Shown here piece after piece: positions 8,499-16,187 of a stretch of DNA of 64,000 nucleotides; the stretch's first letter is position 1; each line of letters opens with the position of its first letter. Made by a program: the position numbers and the translations under genes. Location of the stretch: contig JAEWCL010000023.1 of assembly GCA_023390655.1 (NCBI GenBank), positions 62,001 to 126,000 of the forward strand, read 5' to 3'. The stretch comes from Bacillota bacterium. Lineage in GTDB: Bacteria; Bacillota; Clostridia; Christensenellales; CAG-138. Below the pieces are notes generated by a model. The model ran no database searches, was not told the DNA's origin, and was given only the letters and a program-made list of their open reading frames with translations.

Positions 8499-9731
8499 TT
8501 ATTGGATTCGTCCGCTCTCTTCCAGCTCTTTTATGTCGGGAGCGCAGGAAAACGGCTCACCAGCCGCCTGCATGGCATTTGCTACATCCTTCAAACCGCT
8601 GCCGGTGCAGATGACGGTTACCGACTCATTTGCAGCAATGATGCCTTCCGCTACCGCCTGCCTGACGCCCGCCGTCGCCGTAACGCCCGCGGGTTCGCCA
8701 AACACGCCTTCGGTGCGGCCCAATGTGCGCATCGCTTCCAGAATCTGCGCATCATCCACCGCCACCCAGGTACCGCCGCTCTCACGCACCGCGCGCAGCG
8801 CTTTTTCCGGGTTGCGGGGAACGCCCACCGCGATGCTGTCCGCAAGCGTGTTTTCCGACGTGGGAACAAGCGCCGTGCCATCCTTCGCGGCATCGACAAA
8901 CGGGCAGCAGCCCGAGGACTGTACGCCGAGGATTTTCGGGATGCGCTCAATGATGCCAAGCTCATAAAGGTCTTTAAAGCCGTTGTACACGCCGCCGATG
9001 GTGCAGCCGTCCCCAACGGAGACCGCTACCCAATCCGTAGGCGTAAACAGCAGTTGTTCTGAAATTTCAAGGCTGACGGTCTTTTTGCCTTCCGTCATGA
9101 TGGGGTTGATGCCCGCATTGCGGTTATAGAAGCCCCATTTATCGATCGCGGCGCGGGAAAGTTCAAACGTCTCCCGGTAATCGCCCTGTACGCTCACGAC
9201 ATTTGCGCCAAAGATCAAAAGCTGCGCCACCTTGCCCTTGGGCGCGCGTGACGGAACGAATATGACGGATTTGAGTCCCATGCGCGCAGCGTTGCCCGCC
9301 AAAGAGGAGGCCGCGTTGCCGGTAGAGGAGCATGCAATGGTTTCAAAGCCGAGCTCCCGCGCCCTTGCTACCGCCACTGCGGAAGCGCGGTCCTTCAGGG
9401 AAGCGGTGGGATTGAGCCCATCGTCCTTGATGTAAAGCGCTTTGACGCCAAGCTCATTTTCCAACCGGTTGGAGCGGTAGAGCGGCGTCCAGCCGACACG
9501 CAAAAAACGCTCCCAGTGGTTTCCTTCCACTGGCAACAGTGGCAGATAGCGCCACATGCTGTTCGTGCGGTCCTTTAAGAGCGTTTCCCGGTTAAATTCT
9601 TTTTTGATCGCATTATAGTCAAATACGATATCTAAAATTCCTGTTTCCCCGCAATGCGGGCAGGTCATCATGTCCTCCGTATACGCGAACTCCGTTTTGC
9701 ACAAAGTGCAGCGGTATCCTGCAACATGCAT
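8499..9731 (-). CDS. thrC: Threonine synthase
   Basis: This PLP lyase converts O-phosphohomoserine to threonine and phosphate. The 410-residue protein has an N-terminal zinc-ribbon-like stretch with Cys8, Cys11, Cys24 and Cys27, then the fold-type II PLP domain with Lys113 in 'TASLKDRASAVA' as the Schiff-base residue. 'CSSTGNAASSLAG' and the glycine-rich 'VSVGDGCTIGGVYNG' bind substrate and cofactor phosphates. ATG 9731 has AAAGGTG about ten bases upstream. No other threonine-pathway gene is adjacent, and the gene stands alone between two transcription units. A related PLP lyase activity such as threonine dehydratase is less likely because of the zinc-ribbon start and motif order. Confidence 0.88.
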   Translation of the reverse strand: MHVAGYRCTLCKTEFAYTEDMMTCPHCGETGILDIVFDYNAIKKEFNRETLLKDRTNSMWRYLPLLPVEGNHWERFLRVGWTPLYRSNRLENELGVKALYIKDDGLNPTASLKDRASAVAVARARELGFETIACSSTGNAASSLAGNAARMGLKSVIFVPSRAPKGKVAQLLIFGANVVSVQGDYRETFELSRAAIDKWGFYNRNAGINPIMTEGKKTVSLEISEQLLFTPTDWVAVSVGDGCTIGGVYNGFKDLYELGIIERIPKILGVQSSGCCPFVDAAKDGTALVPTSENTLADSIAVGVPRNPEKALRAVRESGGTWVAVDDAQILEAMRTLGRTEGVFGEPAGVTATAGVRQAVAEGIIAANESVTVICTGSGLKDVANAMQAAGEPFSCAPDIKELEESGRIQ

Positions 9732-9895
9732 GTCAGATACACACCTTTCTCGCCGCTTCGCGGTCTTCTTTCAAATCAATTGTGATGGAACACGTTCATC
9801 ATACACCAAATTAGGACGCTTGTACAGGTATCCGGGACATATTATATAATTTTTATTATCTTCAAAAAAATATTTTTTAGCCATTTGGACAGAAA

Positions 9896-9925
9896 GCGCC
9901 GCCTCCCGCAAAAAGGAAGCGGCGC
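9896..9925 (-). terminator. Terminator of the foldase lipoprotein operon
   Basis: GCGCCGC (9896-9902) pairs with GCGGCGC (9919-9925), extended by TCC/GGA after a mismatch. It lies 15 bases past the stop at 9940, with TTTCTGTCC following on the minus strand. Confidence 0.65.
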
Positions 9926-9939
9926 AGTTCGTTCTGTAT

Positions 9940-11343
9940 TTAGGCCGCAACACCGACGTCGCGGACCAGATCGGGGTAAGTGGTGACGATTGTAGTATCC
10001 TTCGTCCATTCTTCAATCAAGGTATACCATTCGTCTTCCTGCTTGGCGGAAAGTACGCTCGCCTTAAACTGCTCCTGATAATCCGCAAGCTTCCGCTCGC
10101 CCGCGGGCTCCGTGCCCACCAGCTGCACGATATGGTAACCTTCATCGTCAACAATGATGTCCGAATAGCTGCCGGGTGTGGTGAGCTTTAATGCCGCGTC
10201 GCGCACCGCATCGGAATAATCCTGTGTAGCCTTGCTTAAGAGAGCGCCCGTCGTGAGGAAGGGATTCTCTGTAGTGGCGTCGGCGCTTGCCTTAAAGTCC
10301 GCATCCTGTGTGTATTCCTTCATCACATCGTCAAAGCTCGCGCCGCCTTGCAGCTTTGCGTATGCCTCTTCGATCTTGGCCTTGACGGGGGCAAACAGCG
10401 TATCGCGCATGGACTGCGCCTCTGCCTTCTTTGCCGCGTACTCGGACTTAATCTCGGCAATGCGCGCGGCATTCGCGGTTTCATCCTCGAGCGTGAGCTT
10501 GGCGAGTTCATCCGAGAGGTCCTGCATCAGGGTCTGAAGCTCCGTATACTCGGTGCCGATCGCTTCCTCGGAGAGAATGGAAATATGCTTGAAACGGATA
10601 TACCCTTCGGGCGCATAAAGCGGAGGCGTGGCGCCCGCGCCGCTGCGTTCAAACGATTCCTGCCTTGCCTTATAGCTGCTCGGATCGGCGGTGAGGGACG
10701 TCTTGTCAGAGGTAAGCTGCTGGTCGAACGCAGACTGCACTTCTTCATCCGTCACGGTGATGCCCGCGTTAAACGCCTCCTGCATGGCGGTCATGGCAAT
10801 GCTGTTGGTTCTTTCTTCAGCCAGCTTTGTCTTGAGTTGGGCTTCCGTCAGCTTTTCGCCGTACTGCTGCTCAATCATTTGATTGAAGAGCTCGGTCTTG
10901 CGCGTTTCCACATCAATGGAGGGGTCTTCCGCAAGCTCGCCTTCCGCCTGGGTCTGCGCGGTCTGCTTGTAGTAATCAAGATCGGACTGCACACCCTCGT
11001 CCACTTCCGCCAGTTGCTCCGCGGTCAGGTTGGTATAGCCCTGCTTCTTTGCCTGGTATTCCGTCACCTTGGTGCTCACAACAGCATCCATGATGAGGTC
11101 CTGAAAGGATTTGAGGCCATCGGCGCTGGTGGTGGGGTCCTGGCCGTACATCTGGTACATATACAGATAGTAGTCGAACGTATCCATATATTCACCCTTG
11201 GTGATCGAAATATCGCCCACCTTGGCGACAACCTGCGCCCTGTTCTTCTCTTCATTGACGCTCACCAGGCTGCACCCGAACAGGGATGCGGTGAACGCAA
11301 GCGCCATCACTGCGGCGACAAGGCTTTTCACAATTTTGTTCAT
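9940..11343 (-). CDS. SurA/PrsA-like peptidyl-prolyl isomerase lipoprotein
   Basis: The 467-residue protein has a lipoprotein signal peptide (LFGC, about residue 24), a SurA_N-like helical region and a C-terminal parvulin-like stretch. The latter is recognisable from 'IRFKHISILSEEA', 'LQGGASFDDVMKEYTQD' and 'GSYSDIIVDDEGYHIVQLV'. A long helical insertion splits the rotamase domain after the first strand. It should act outside the membrane on proteins leaving the Sec channel. ATG 11343 starts the signal peptide, but the nearest AAAGGAG is 14 bases away, and an in-frame TTG four codons earlier lies too close to it, so translation may be inefficient. It is the second gene of a two-foldase operon, 66 bases after the first. 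Confidence 0.8.
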   Translation of the reverse strand: MNKIVKSLVAAVMALAFTASLFGCSLVSVNEEKNRAQVVAKVGDISITKGEYMDTFDYYLYMYQMYGQDPTTSADGLKSFQDLIMDAVVSTKVTEYQAKKQGYTNLTAEQLAEVDEGVQSDLDYYKQTAQTQAEGELAEDPSIDVETRKTELFNQMIEQQYGEKLTEAQLKTKLAEERTNSIAMTAMQEAFNAGITVTDEEVQSAFDQQLTSDKTSLTADPSSYKARQESFERSGAGATPPLYAPEGYIRFKHISILSEEAIGTEYTELQTLMQDLSDELAKLTLEDETANAARIAEIKSEYAAKKAEAQSMRDTLFAPVKAKIEEAYAKLQGGASFDDVMKEYTQDADFKASADATTENPFLTTGALLSKATQDYSDAVRDAALKLTTPGSYSDIIVDDEGYHIVQLVGTEPAGERKLADYQEQFKASVLSAKQEDEWYTLIEEWTKDTTIVTTYPDLVRDVGVAA

Positions 11344-11409
11344 GTTGTAAAACAATTCTCCTTTGCTATAGTAGGGCAATCCCGGGATAATACCGATTTG
11401 AAATCGATA

Positions 11410-12663
11410 TTATATCTTTTCCGGGTAAAGGGTAACGGTACCCGCCTGCTGCGCTTTTTCCGCAAACTCCGCCTGCATGCTTGCAAGCGCAGCGTTGGAG
11501 CGTGTATTGGATTCAAGCTTTGCCTGAATCTCGTCGCGGACCTCTTCGAAGGCTCTCACACCCGGAGCGATTTTATCCTTGAGCATGATGATGCAGGTAC
11601 CGTCCTGCAGATGCACCGGCTCTGAAATATCCCCAACGTTTAGAAGTGCAAGCGCCGCATCGCGGTATGCTTCCTCCACATGGGTGCTGTCCTTGCTGAC
11701 AAAGTAGCTGATCAGGTGCGTATCTTCCGATTTTTTCTCCATCAGCTTGATAAAGTCGGCGCCGTCTAGCGCCTCATTGCGGATTTCCAATAGCCGCTTG
11801 TCCAATTCCGCATACGCTTCCGCGATGACGCGGTTGAAGTTTGCCTTTGCGCGCTCAAGCGTATTTTCCTTAACGCCCGCAAACAGCCCATCCTTATTTT
11901 TATCGTAATCCTTCTGGGCAGTATCCGCAGTAGTGGCCGCGGCCTGGATGTCCGTAACTTGCTTGGAGGTAAAGTCGAGCGCGATGCGCACGGTCTCCAC
12001 ATACCCCTCGGGCGCTGCTAGCACGACGTCCGGCGTATTTTCGCCAAACCAGGTAGCGCTTGACGCAATGCCCTCCTGCTGGGCTTTGAGCTGCTCGTCA
12101 TAATACGCGCGGATGCTCTCCTCCGTCACGCTCTGAGCCGGCTGGAGCTGATCATAATATAAGGTAATCACATAAGCGTCACGCATCATATAGCGCATGC
12201 GCTCGGGCGTGAGGCTGCTGTTTTCCAGAAGATCGATATAGGCCTGCTCAGCCTTTCTCCTGCCCTTTTCATCCGAGCCGTACTGCTCCATAAACGAAGC
12301 GATCTTATCATTATAATACTTGAGGTATTGGGCGTCGATTTCCGCTTCCTGCTCGGCAGTGAGCGTATAGAGGCCAAGCTTGCGCGCCTCTTCCTTCATT
12401 GCGGCTTCCCCCACCAGGAAGTTCAACTGGTTTGTTTTATATTTCTTATATTCGGTTTCATACTGCGGCTGGGTCAGGTCAATGCCCATCATGGTCTCAT
12501 AGCGGGCCAGCTGGGTTTTCAAGGATGCCTCAAACTGCCAACGATAAATTGGCGTCTCCCCTACCGTCCCCACGATATCCTCGGGATTTTTCGCGCAGCC
12601 CGCCGCCAAGAGCAGCACGCTTATGAGCGCGAGCAAGAAAGCGAGCATCCTTTTCCCCGTCAT
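11410..12663 (-). CDS. SurA-like foldase lipoprotein, divergent paralogue
   Basis: A 417-residue lipoprotein (lipobox LAAGC near residue 23) that shares layout with the next gene. After the cysteine comes 'VGTVGETPIYRWQFEASLKTQ', the usual start of SurA_N domains, then long charged helices, then a C-terminal parvulin-like segment ('GADFIKLMEKKSEDTH', 'NVGDISEPVHLQDGTCIIML'). Several rotamase-core residues are poorly matched, so it may be chiefly a chaperone. ATG 12663 has AAGGAG eight bases upstream; ATG 12669 would sit too close to it. Proximity to pth-mfd is usual for PrsA-type genes in Firmicutes, although here the strand is opposite. Confidence 0.75.
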   Translation of the reverse strand: MTGKRMLAFLLALISVLLLAAGCAKNPEDIVGTVGETPIYRWQFEASLKTQLARYETMMGIDLTQPQYETEYKKYKTNQLNFLVGEAAMKEEARKLGLYTLTAEQEAEIDAQYLKYYNDKIASFMEQYGSDEKGRRKAEQAYIDLLENSSLTPERMRYMMRDAYVITLYYDQLQPAQSVTEESIRAYYDEQLKAQQEGIASSATWFGENTPDVVLAAPEGYVETVRIALDFTSKQVTDIQAAATTADTAQKDYDKNKDGLFAGVKENTLERAKANFNRVIAEAYAELDKRLLEIRNEALDGADFIKLMEKKSEDTHLISYFVSKDSTHVEEAYRDAALALLNVGDISEPVHLQDGTCIIMLKDKIAPGVRAFEEVRDEIQAKLESNTRSNAALASMQAEFAEKAQQAGTVTLYPEKI

Positions 12664-12892
12664 TCGCATTCTCCTTCAAACGATTTCTCTAGAGCAGGCG
12701 GAACAAAGCCGCCCATCAGAAGGGAACCACCGATTCATTCGGCATACTGTCTTGACGGCCGCTTTTGTGCCCTGCCGTATCGCTAAAATCTTGAAATAGC
12801 GCCGCTATTCCTTCAATTTTGCTCTTTGCAGGCCGCAAAGCCCTCTCGCCAACCCAGCTTCCTCATTGAATCAGTGCTTCCTAAGCTATCCC

Positions 12893-12921
12893 ATTATACA
12901 TATTTCAAAAGCTTGTTGCAA
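12893..12921 (-). promoter_or_regulatory. Promoter of the foldase operon
   Basis: On the minus strand TTGCAA (12921-12916), a 17-bp spacer and a perfect TATAAT (12898-12893) are present. Confidence 0.65.
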
Positions 12922-12985
12922 CGCATAATCCTGTAAACAAAGTGTGGCATTGCCTTTCCCACGGCTTTTTGCGCGCCCGATGTGA

Positions 12986-13014
12986 TTGTTTCCATCCGGG
13001 GCGCACTGTATAAT
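12986..13014 (+). promoter_or_regulatory. Promoter of the P-type ATPase-pth unit
   Basis: TTGTTT (12986-12991), a 17-bp spacer and a perfect TATAAT (13009-13014) precede the predicted TTG start at 13126. Confidence 0.6.
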
Positions 13015-13125
13015 GGAAGAGACGCCGCAGCAATAAGAACTTATCAACCGAAAAAGGTACTGGAGAAATATCCGCCGGACATTCCGGTTGATAGGCGGAT
13101 TTGCTGCATATGGAGGTATAAAAGG

Positions 13126-15465
13126 TTGGAGCGCTTCTCGCCCGACTTTATGCAGGGTTTGTCCGCAGTGCAGGTACAACAGCGCCGGGAAGCGGGGCTT
13201 ACCAACGCGCAGCTGCCGCATATTACAAAGACCACGGGCCGAATCTTACGGGATAATTTGATGACGTTCTTCAACTTCATCAATCTCGTACTGTTTGTTG
13301 CCCTTCTTTTGGTGGAGTCCTATGCCAACACGCTGTTTATGGGCGTGGTGCTTTCTAACCTCCTCATCGGCACCATACAGGAGCTGCGCGCGAAGCGCGC
13401 GGTGGAACGCCTGAGCGTGCTGCACGCCCCCCGCACGCGCGTGGTACGCGAGGGGATGGAGCAGGAGATCAAAAGCGATGAGCTGGTGCTTGACGATATC
13501 ATGCTGCTTTCTCTCGGCAGCCAGGTCCCTGCGGACGCCATCGTCCGCGAGGGCGCGGTGGAAGCGGACGAATCGCTCCTGACGGGCGAGTCCAACGCCA
13601 TCAAAAAAATGCCGGGGGATACCCTGCTTTCGGGCAGTTTCGTCATTTCCGGCTCCTGCCGCGCGCAGGCGGTGCGTGTGGGCGAAGACAGCTACGCGGC
13701 ATCGCTCTCCCGCGAGGCCAGGCGGTATAAACGCTTTGACTCGGAGCTGATGCGTGCGCTGCGGCTGATTATCCGCTACGCGGGAGGCATCGTGCTGCCG
13801 CTTGGCGCGCTGATGTTCTATCACGCCTTCCGGGGACTCAACCATGGCCTGCAGGCAAGCGTGGAGCAGACGGCAGCCGCCATGCTCGGCATGATTCCTT
13901 CCGGGCTGATGCTGCTTACAAGCATCTCCCTTGCGGTAGGCGTCGTGGCGCTTGCGCGCAAAAAGACGCTTGTGCAGGAGCTTTACTGCATTGAAACGTT
14001 ATCCCGCGTCAACATGCTTTGCCTGGACAAGACGGGTACGCTGACGACAGGCAATATGCAGGCGGACCGCGTCATCCCGCTGGGGGATAATACAGAAAAT
14101 GAATTATACGCCGCTCTGTGCGATATGGTGGGCGCCATGCCCGCATCAAACGCCACCTCAAAGGCGCTTGCTGCGTTCTACAAGCAGCCGCCCCGGGAAG
14201 CGCCGCGCGGCGTCACGCCGTTTTCTTCCGCGCGCAAATACAGCGCCGCCGCCTTCTCCTACGGCACGCTCTATCTTGGCGCTGCGAGCATGCTCGTTGC
14301 ACTTCCACCGCGCTTCGCGGCGCAGGCGGAGCAGGAAGCCGCCGCCGGCCGCCGCGTGCTGCTGCTGTGCCGGGCGGACGCGGTAGACGGCGAGCCTAAG
14401 CTGCCGTCCGATACAACGCTTTTGCCGCTTGCGCTTGTCACGCTGCTCGATGAAATCCGCTCGGAGGCGGAGGATACGTTGCGCTTCTTCCGGGAACAGG
14501 ATGTGACGGTAAAGCTGATTTCCGGCGACGACCCGCGCACCGTATCGGCAATCGCCTCCCGGCTGAAGCTGCCGGGCGCGGAAAAATATATCGACGCCTC
14601 GACCCTTAAAGATGAAGAAGCATTATCCGCCGCCGCGGGCGCATATACCGTGTTTGGCCGCGTTTCCCCGCAGCAGAAAAAGGGGCTCGTCCAGGCGCTG
14701 CAGGCACAGGGCCATACCGTCGCCATGACAGGGGACGGCGTGAACGATGTGCTCGCTTTGAAGGAATCGGACTGCAGCATCGCCCTCAACGCGGGCAGCG
14801 ATGCTGCAAAGCAGATTTCCCAGCTGGTGCTGCTGGATAACAATTTCGCGTCATTGCCGCATGTCGTCATGGAAGGGCGGCGCGTGGTCAACAACATTAC
14901 GCGGACAGCTTCGCTGTTCCTCGTCAAAACCGGGTTTTCGCTGCTGCTGACTGTTTCGAGCCTGCTCTTCGGGCTGGCGTACCCGTTCCAGCCGGTGCAG
15001 CTTTCCCTCATCGGCGCTGTGACGGTGGGTATCCCCTCCTTCTTCCTTGCGCTGGAACCCAACCGCACGCGCATCAAGGGCAGCTTTTTGAAGAACGTGC
15101 TTGCGCGCGCCATTCCGGGCGCTGTGACCATCTACCTTTTTACGCTGGCCGCAGGGCTCCTTGGCCGCAGGCTGAACCTGACGTATGGAGAAATCAACTC
15201 CCTTTGCGTGTATCTTGCGGGCACCGCGGGGCTGATGATCCTGCTGCGTGTCTGCCTGCCGGCCGTTCCCCGCAGGGCGGCGCTCTGGGTGCTGATGACG
15301 GCGGGCTTCTTTGGCGCTGCGGCACTCTTACCCAAGCTACTTGAGCTTTCCCCGCCGCAGCCGGGGATTGCGCTGTGGCTCTACCTTGGACTGACGCTGT
15401 TCTCTTATCCGCTGCTTGCAGGTTTAGAGCGCGTTTGCCGGCATATACTCAAAGCGGAGGACTAA
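13126..15465 (+). CDS. Cation-transporting P-type ATPase (CtpE-like)
   Basis: A 779-residue membrane pump. It has the actuator motif TGES near residue 150 (LLTGESN), the phosphorylation site DKTGTLT near 301, a short nucleotide-binding domain, and the hinge 'MTGDGVNDVLALKESDCSIAL'. The conserved helix-4 PEGL region reads IPSGL, so the usual glutamate is replaced by serine, which may alter ion choice. The layout without heavy-metal domains and with a C-terminal helix bundle resembles CtpE-like pumps, for which calcium transport has been reported; the ion here is inferred only. TTG 13126 is chosen because GGAGG lies nine bases upstream; ATG 13150 lacks a site. The gene ends three bases before pth. 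Confidence 0.82.
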   Translation: MERFSPDFMQGLSAVQVQQRREAGLTNAQLPHITKTTGRILRDNLMTFFNFINLVLFVALLLVESYANTLFMGVVLSNLLIGTIQELRAKRAVERLSVLHAPRTRVVREGMEQEIKSDELVLDDIMLLSLGSQVPADAIVREGAVEADESLLTGESNAIKKMPGDTLLSGSFVISGSCRAQAVRVGEDSYAASLSREARRYKRFDSELMRALRLIIRYAGGIVLPLGALMFYHAFRGLNHGLQASVEQTAAAMLGMIPSGLMLLTSISLAVGVVALARKKTLVQELYCIETLSRVNMLCLDKTGTLTTGNMQADRVIPLGDNTENELYAALCDMVGAMPASNATSKALAAFYKQPPREAPRGVTPFSSARKYSAAAFSYGTLYLGAASMLVALPPRFAAQAEQEAAAGRRVLLLCRADAVDGEPKLPSDTTLLPLALVTLLDEIRSEAEDTLRFFREQDVTVKLISGDDPRTVSAIASRLKLPGAEKYIDASTLKDEEALSAAAGAYTVFGRVSPQQKKGLVQALQAQGHTVAMTGDGVNDVLALKESDCSIALNAGSDAAKQISQLVLLDNNFASLPHVVMEGRRVVNNITRTASLFLVKTGFSLLLTVSSLLFGLAYPFQPVQLSLIGAVTVGIPSFFLALEPNRTRIKGSFLKNVLARAIPGAVTIYLFTLAAGLLGRRLNLTYGEINSLCVYLAGTAGLMILLRVCLPAVPRRAALWVLMTAGFFGAAALLPKLLELSPPQPGIALWLYLGLTLFSYPLLAGLERVCRHILKAED

Positions 15466-15468
15466 ATC

Positions 15469-16089
15469 ATGTTTTTAATCGTGGGACTGGGCAACCCGGG
15501 CATTGCCTACCAGAGCTCCCGCCACAACGCGGGCTTTCTGGCGCTGGACACGCTTTCAAAAAAACTCGGCATCCCCATCAACAAGCGCGCGCACCGCTCG
15601 CTCATCGGGGAAGGGTTCTTCGGCACCGAAAAGCTGATATTGTGCAAGCCCGAAACCTATATGAACTTAAGCGGGGAGGCGGTACAGTCGCTTCTTTCCT
15701 ACTACAAGCTGCCGTCCGAGCGCTTGATCGTGCTCTATGACGATATCGACCTTGCGGTAGGGGACCTTCGCATCCGTGCCTCCGGCAGCGCAGGCACCCA
15801 CAACGGCATGCGCTCCATTATCGCCTGCCTTGGCGGGGAGGAAGGCTTCCCGCGCGTGCGCATCGGCATCGGCAGGCAAAAGGACGGGCGCGATCTCGCT
15901 TCCTTCGTATTGGGCAAGCCGCCAAAGGACGAGCAGGAATTGCTTGAAGACGCCTATGCCCAGGCGGCGGAAGCCGCGCTGCTGATCGCGGAGGGCAAGC
16001 TGAACGAGGCGCAGGCAAGGTTCAACAAAAAGCCCAAGAAAGCAAAACCGCCAAAAGAGGACGAACAGGCGGAAGAGAAGGAGCAATAA
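15469..16089 (+). CDS. pth: Peptidyl-tRNA hydrolase
   Basis: The enzyme cleaves peptidyl-tRNA released by stalled ribosomes and recycles the tRNA. Catalytic and binding residues are visible: Asn9 (GLGNPG), His19 (SSRHNAGF), Asn66 (YMNLSG) and Asp91/Asp92 (YDDIDLAVG). The 206 residues include an unusually lysine- and glutamate-rich tail of about 25 residues after the Pth fold. ATG 15469 has GGAGG eight bases upstream, within the end of the ATPase gene. The pth-mfd order that follows is classical for Firmicutes. Confidence 0.96.
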   Translation: MFLIVGLGNPGIAYQSSRHNAGFLALDTLSKKLGIPINKRAHRSLIGEGFFGTEKLILCKPETYMNLSGEAVQSLLSYYKLPSERLIVLYDDIDLAVGDLRIRASGSAGTHNGMRSIIACLGGEEGFPRVRIGIGRQKDGRDLASFVLGKPPKDEQELLEDAYAQAAEAALLIAEGKLNEAQARFNKKPKKAKPPKEDEQAEEKEQ

Positions 16090-16126
16090 CTCCTTCCATC
16101 CGCTGCGCGCACGGAGAAAAATCTTC

Positions 16127-16155
16127 TTGACAATCCGGAGTTTGAGCGGTAGGCT
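16127..16155 (+). promoter_or_regulatory. Probable internal promoter before mfd
   Basis: A perfect TTGACA (16127-16132), 17-bp spacer and weaker TAGGCT (16150-16155) lie between pth and mfd, so mfd can be transcribed independently of the upstream genes. Confidence 0.5.
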
Positions 16156-16187
16156 CTTATTTCTGCAAACCATCATCAGGAGCGACC

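Larger units (their letters stand above)
12664..13125. other. Divergent intergenic region between foldase operon and P-type ATPase
   Basis: This 462-base stretch holds one promoter on each strand. The minus promoter at 12893-12921 leaves an untranslated leader of roughly 220 bases before the foldase genes, with several short inverted repeats but no T-box or riboswitch consensus that I recognise. The plus promoter at 12986-13014 leaves a leader of about 105 bases. No convincing small gene is seen. Confidence 0.6.

Noticed and set aside
12664..12890. T-box leader before the foldase operon
   Set aside because: A GGTGGTTCCC word resembles part of the T-box sequence, but the AGGGTGGNACCGCG core and a terminator are missing, and the downstream genes are not tRNA- or amino-acid-related.
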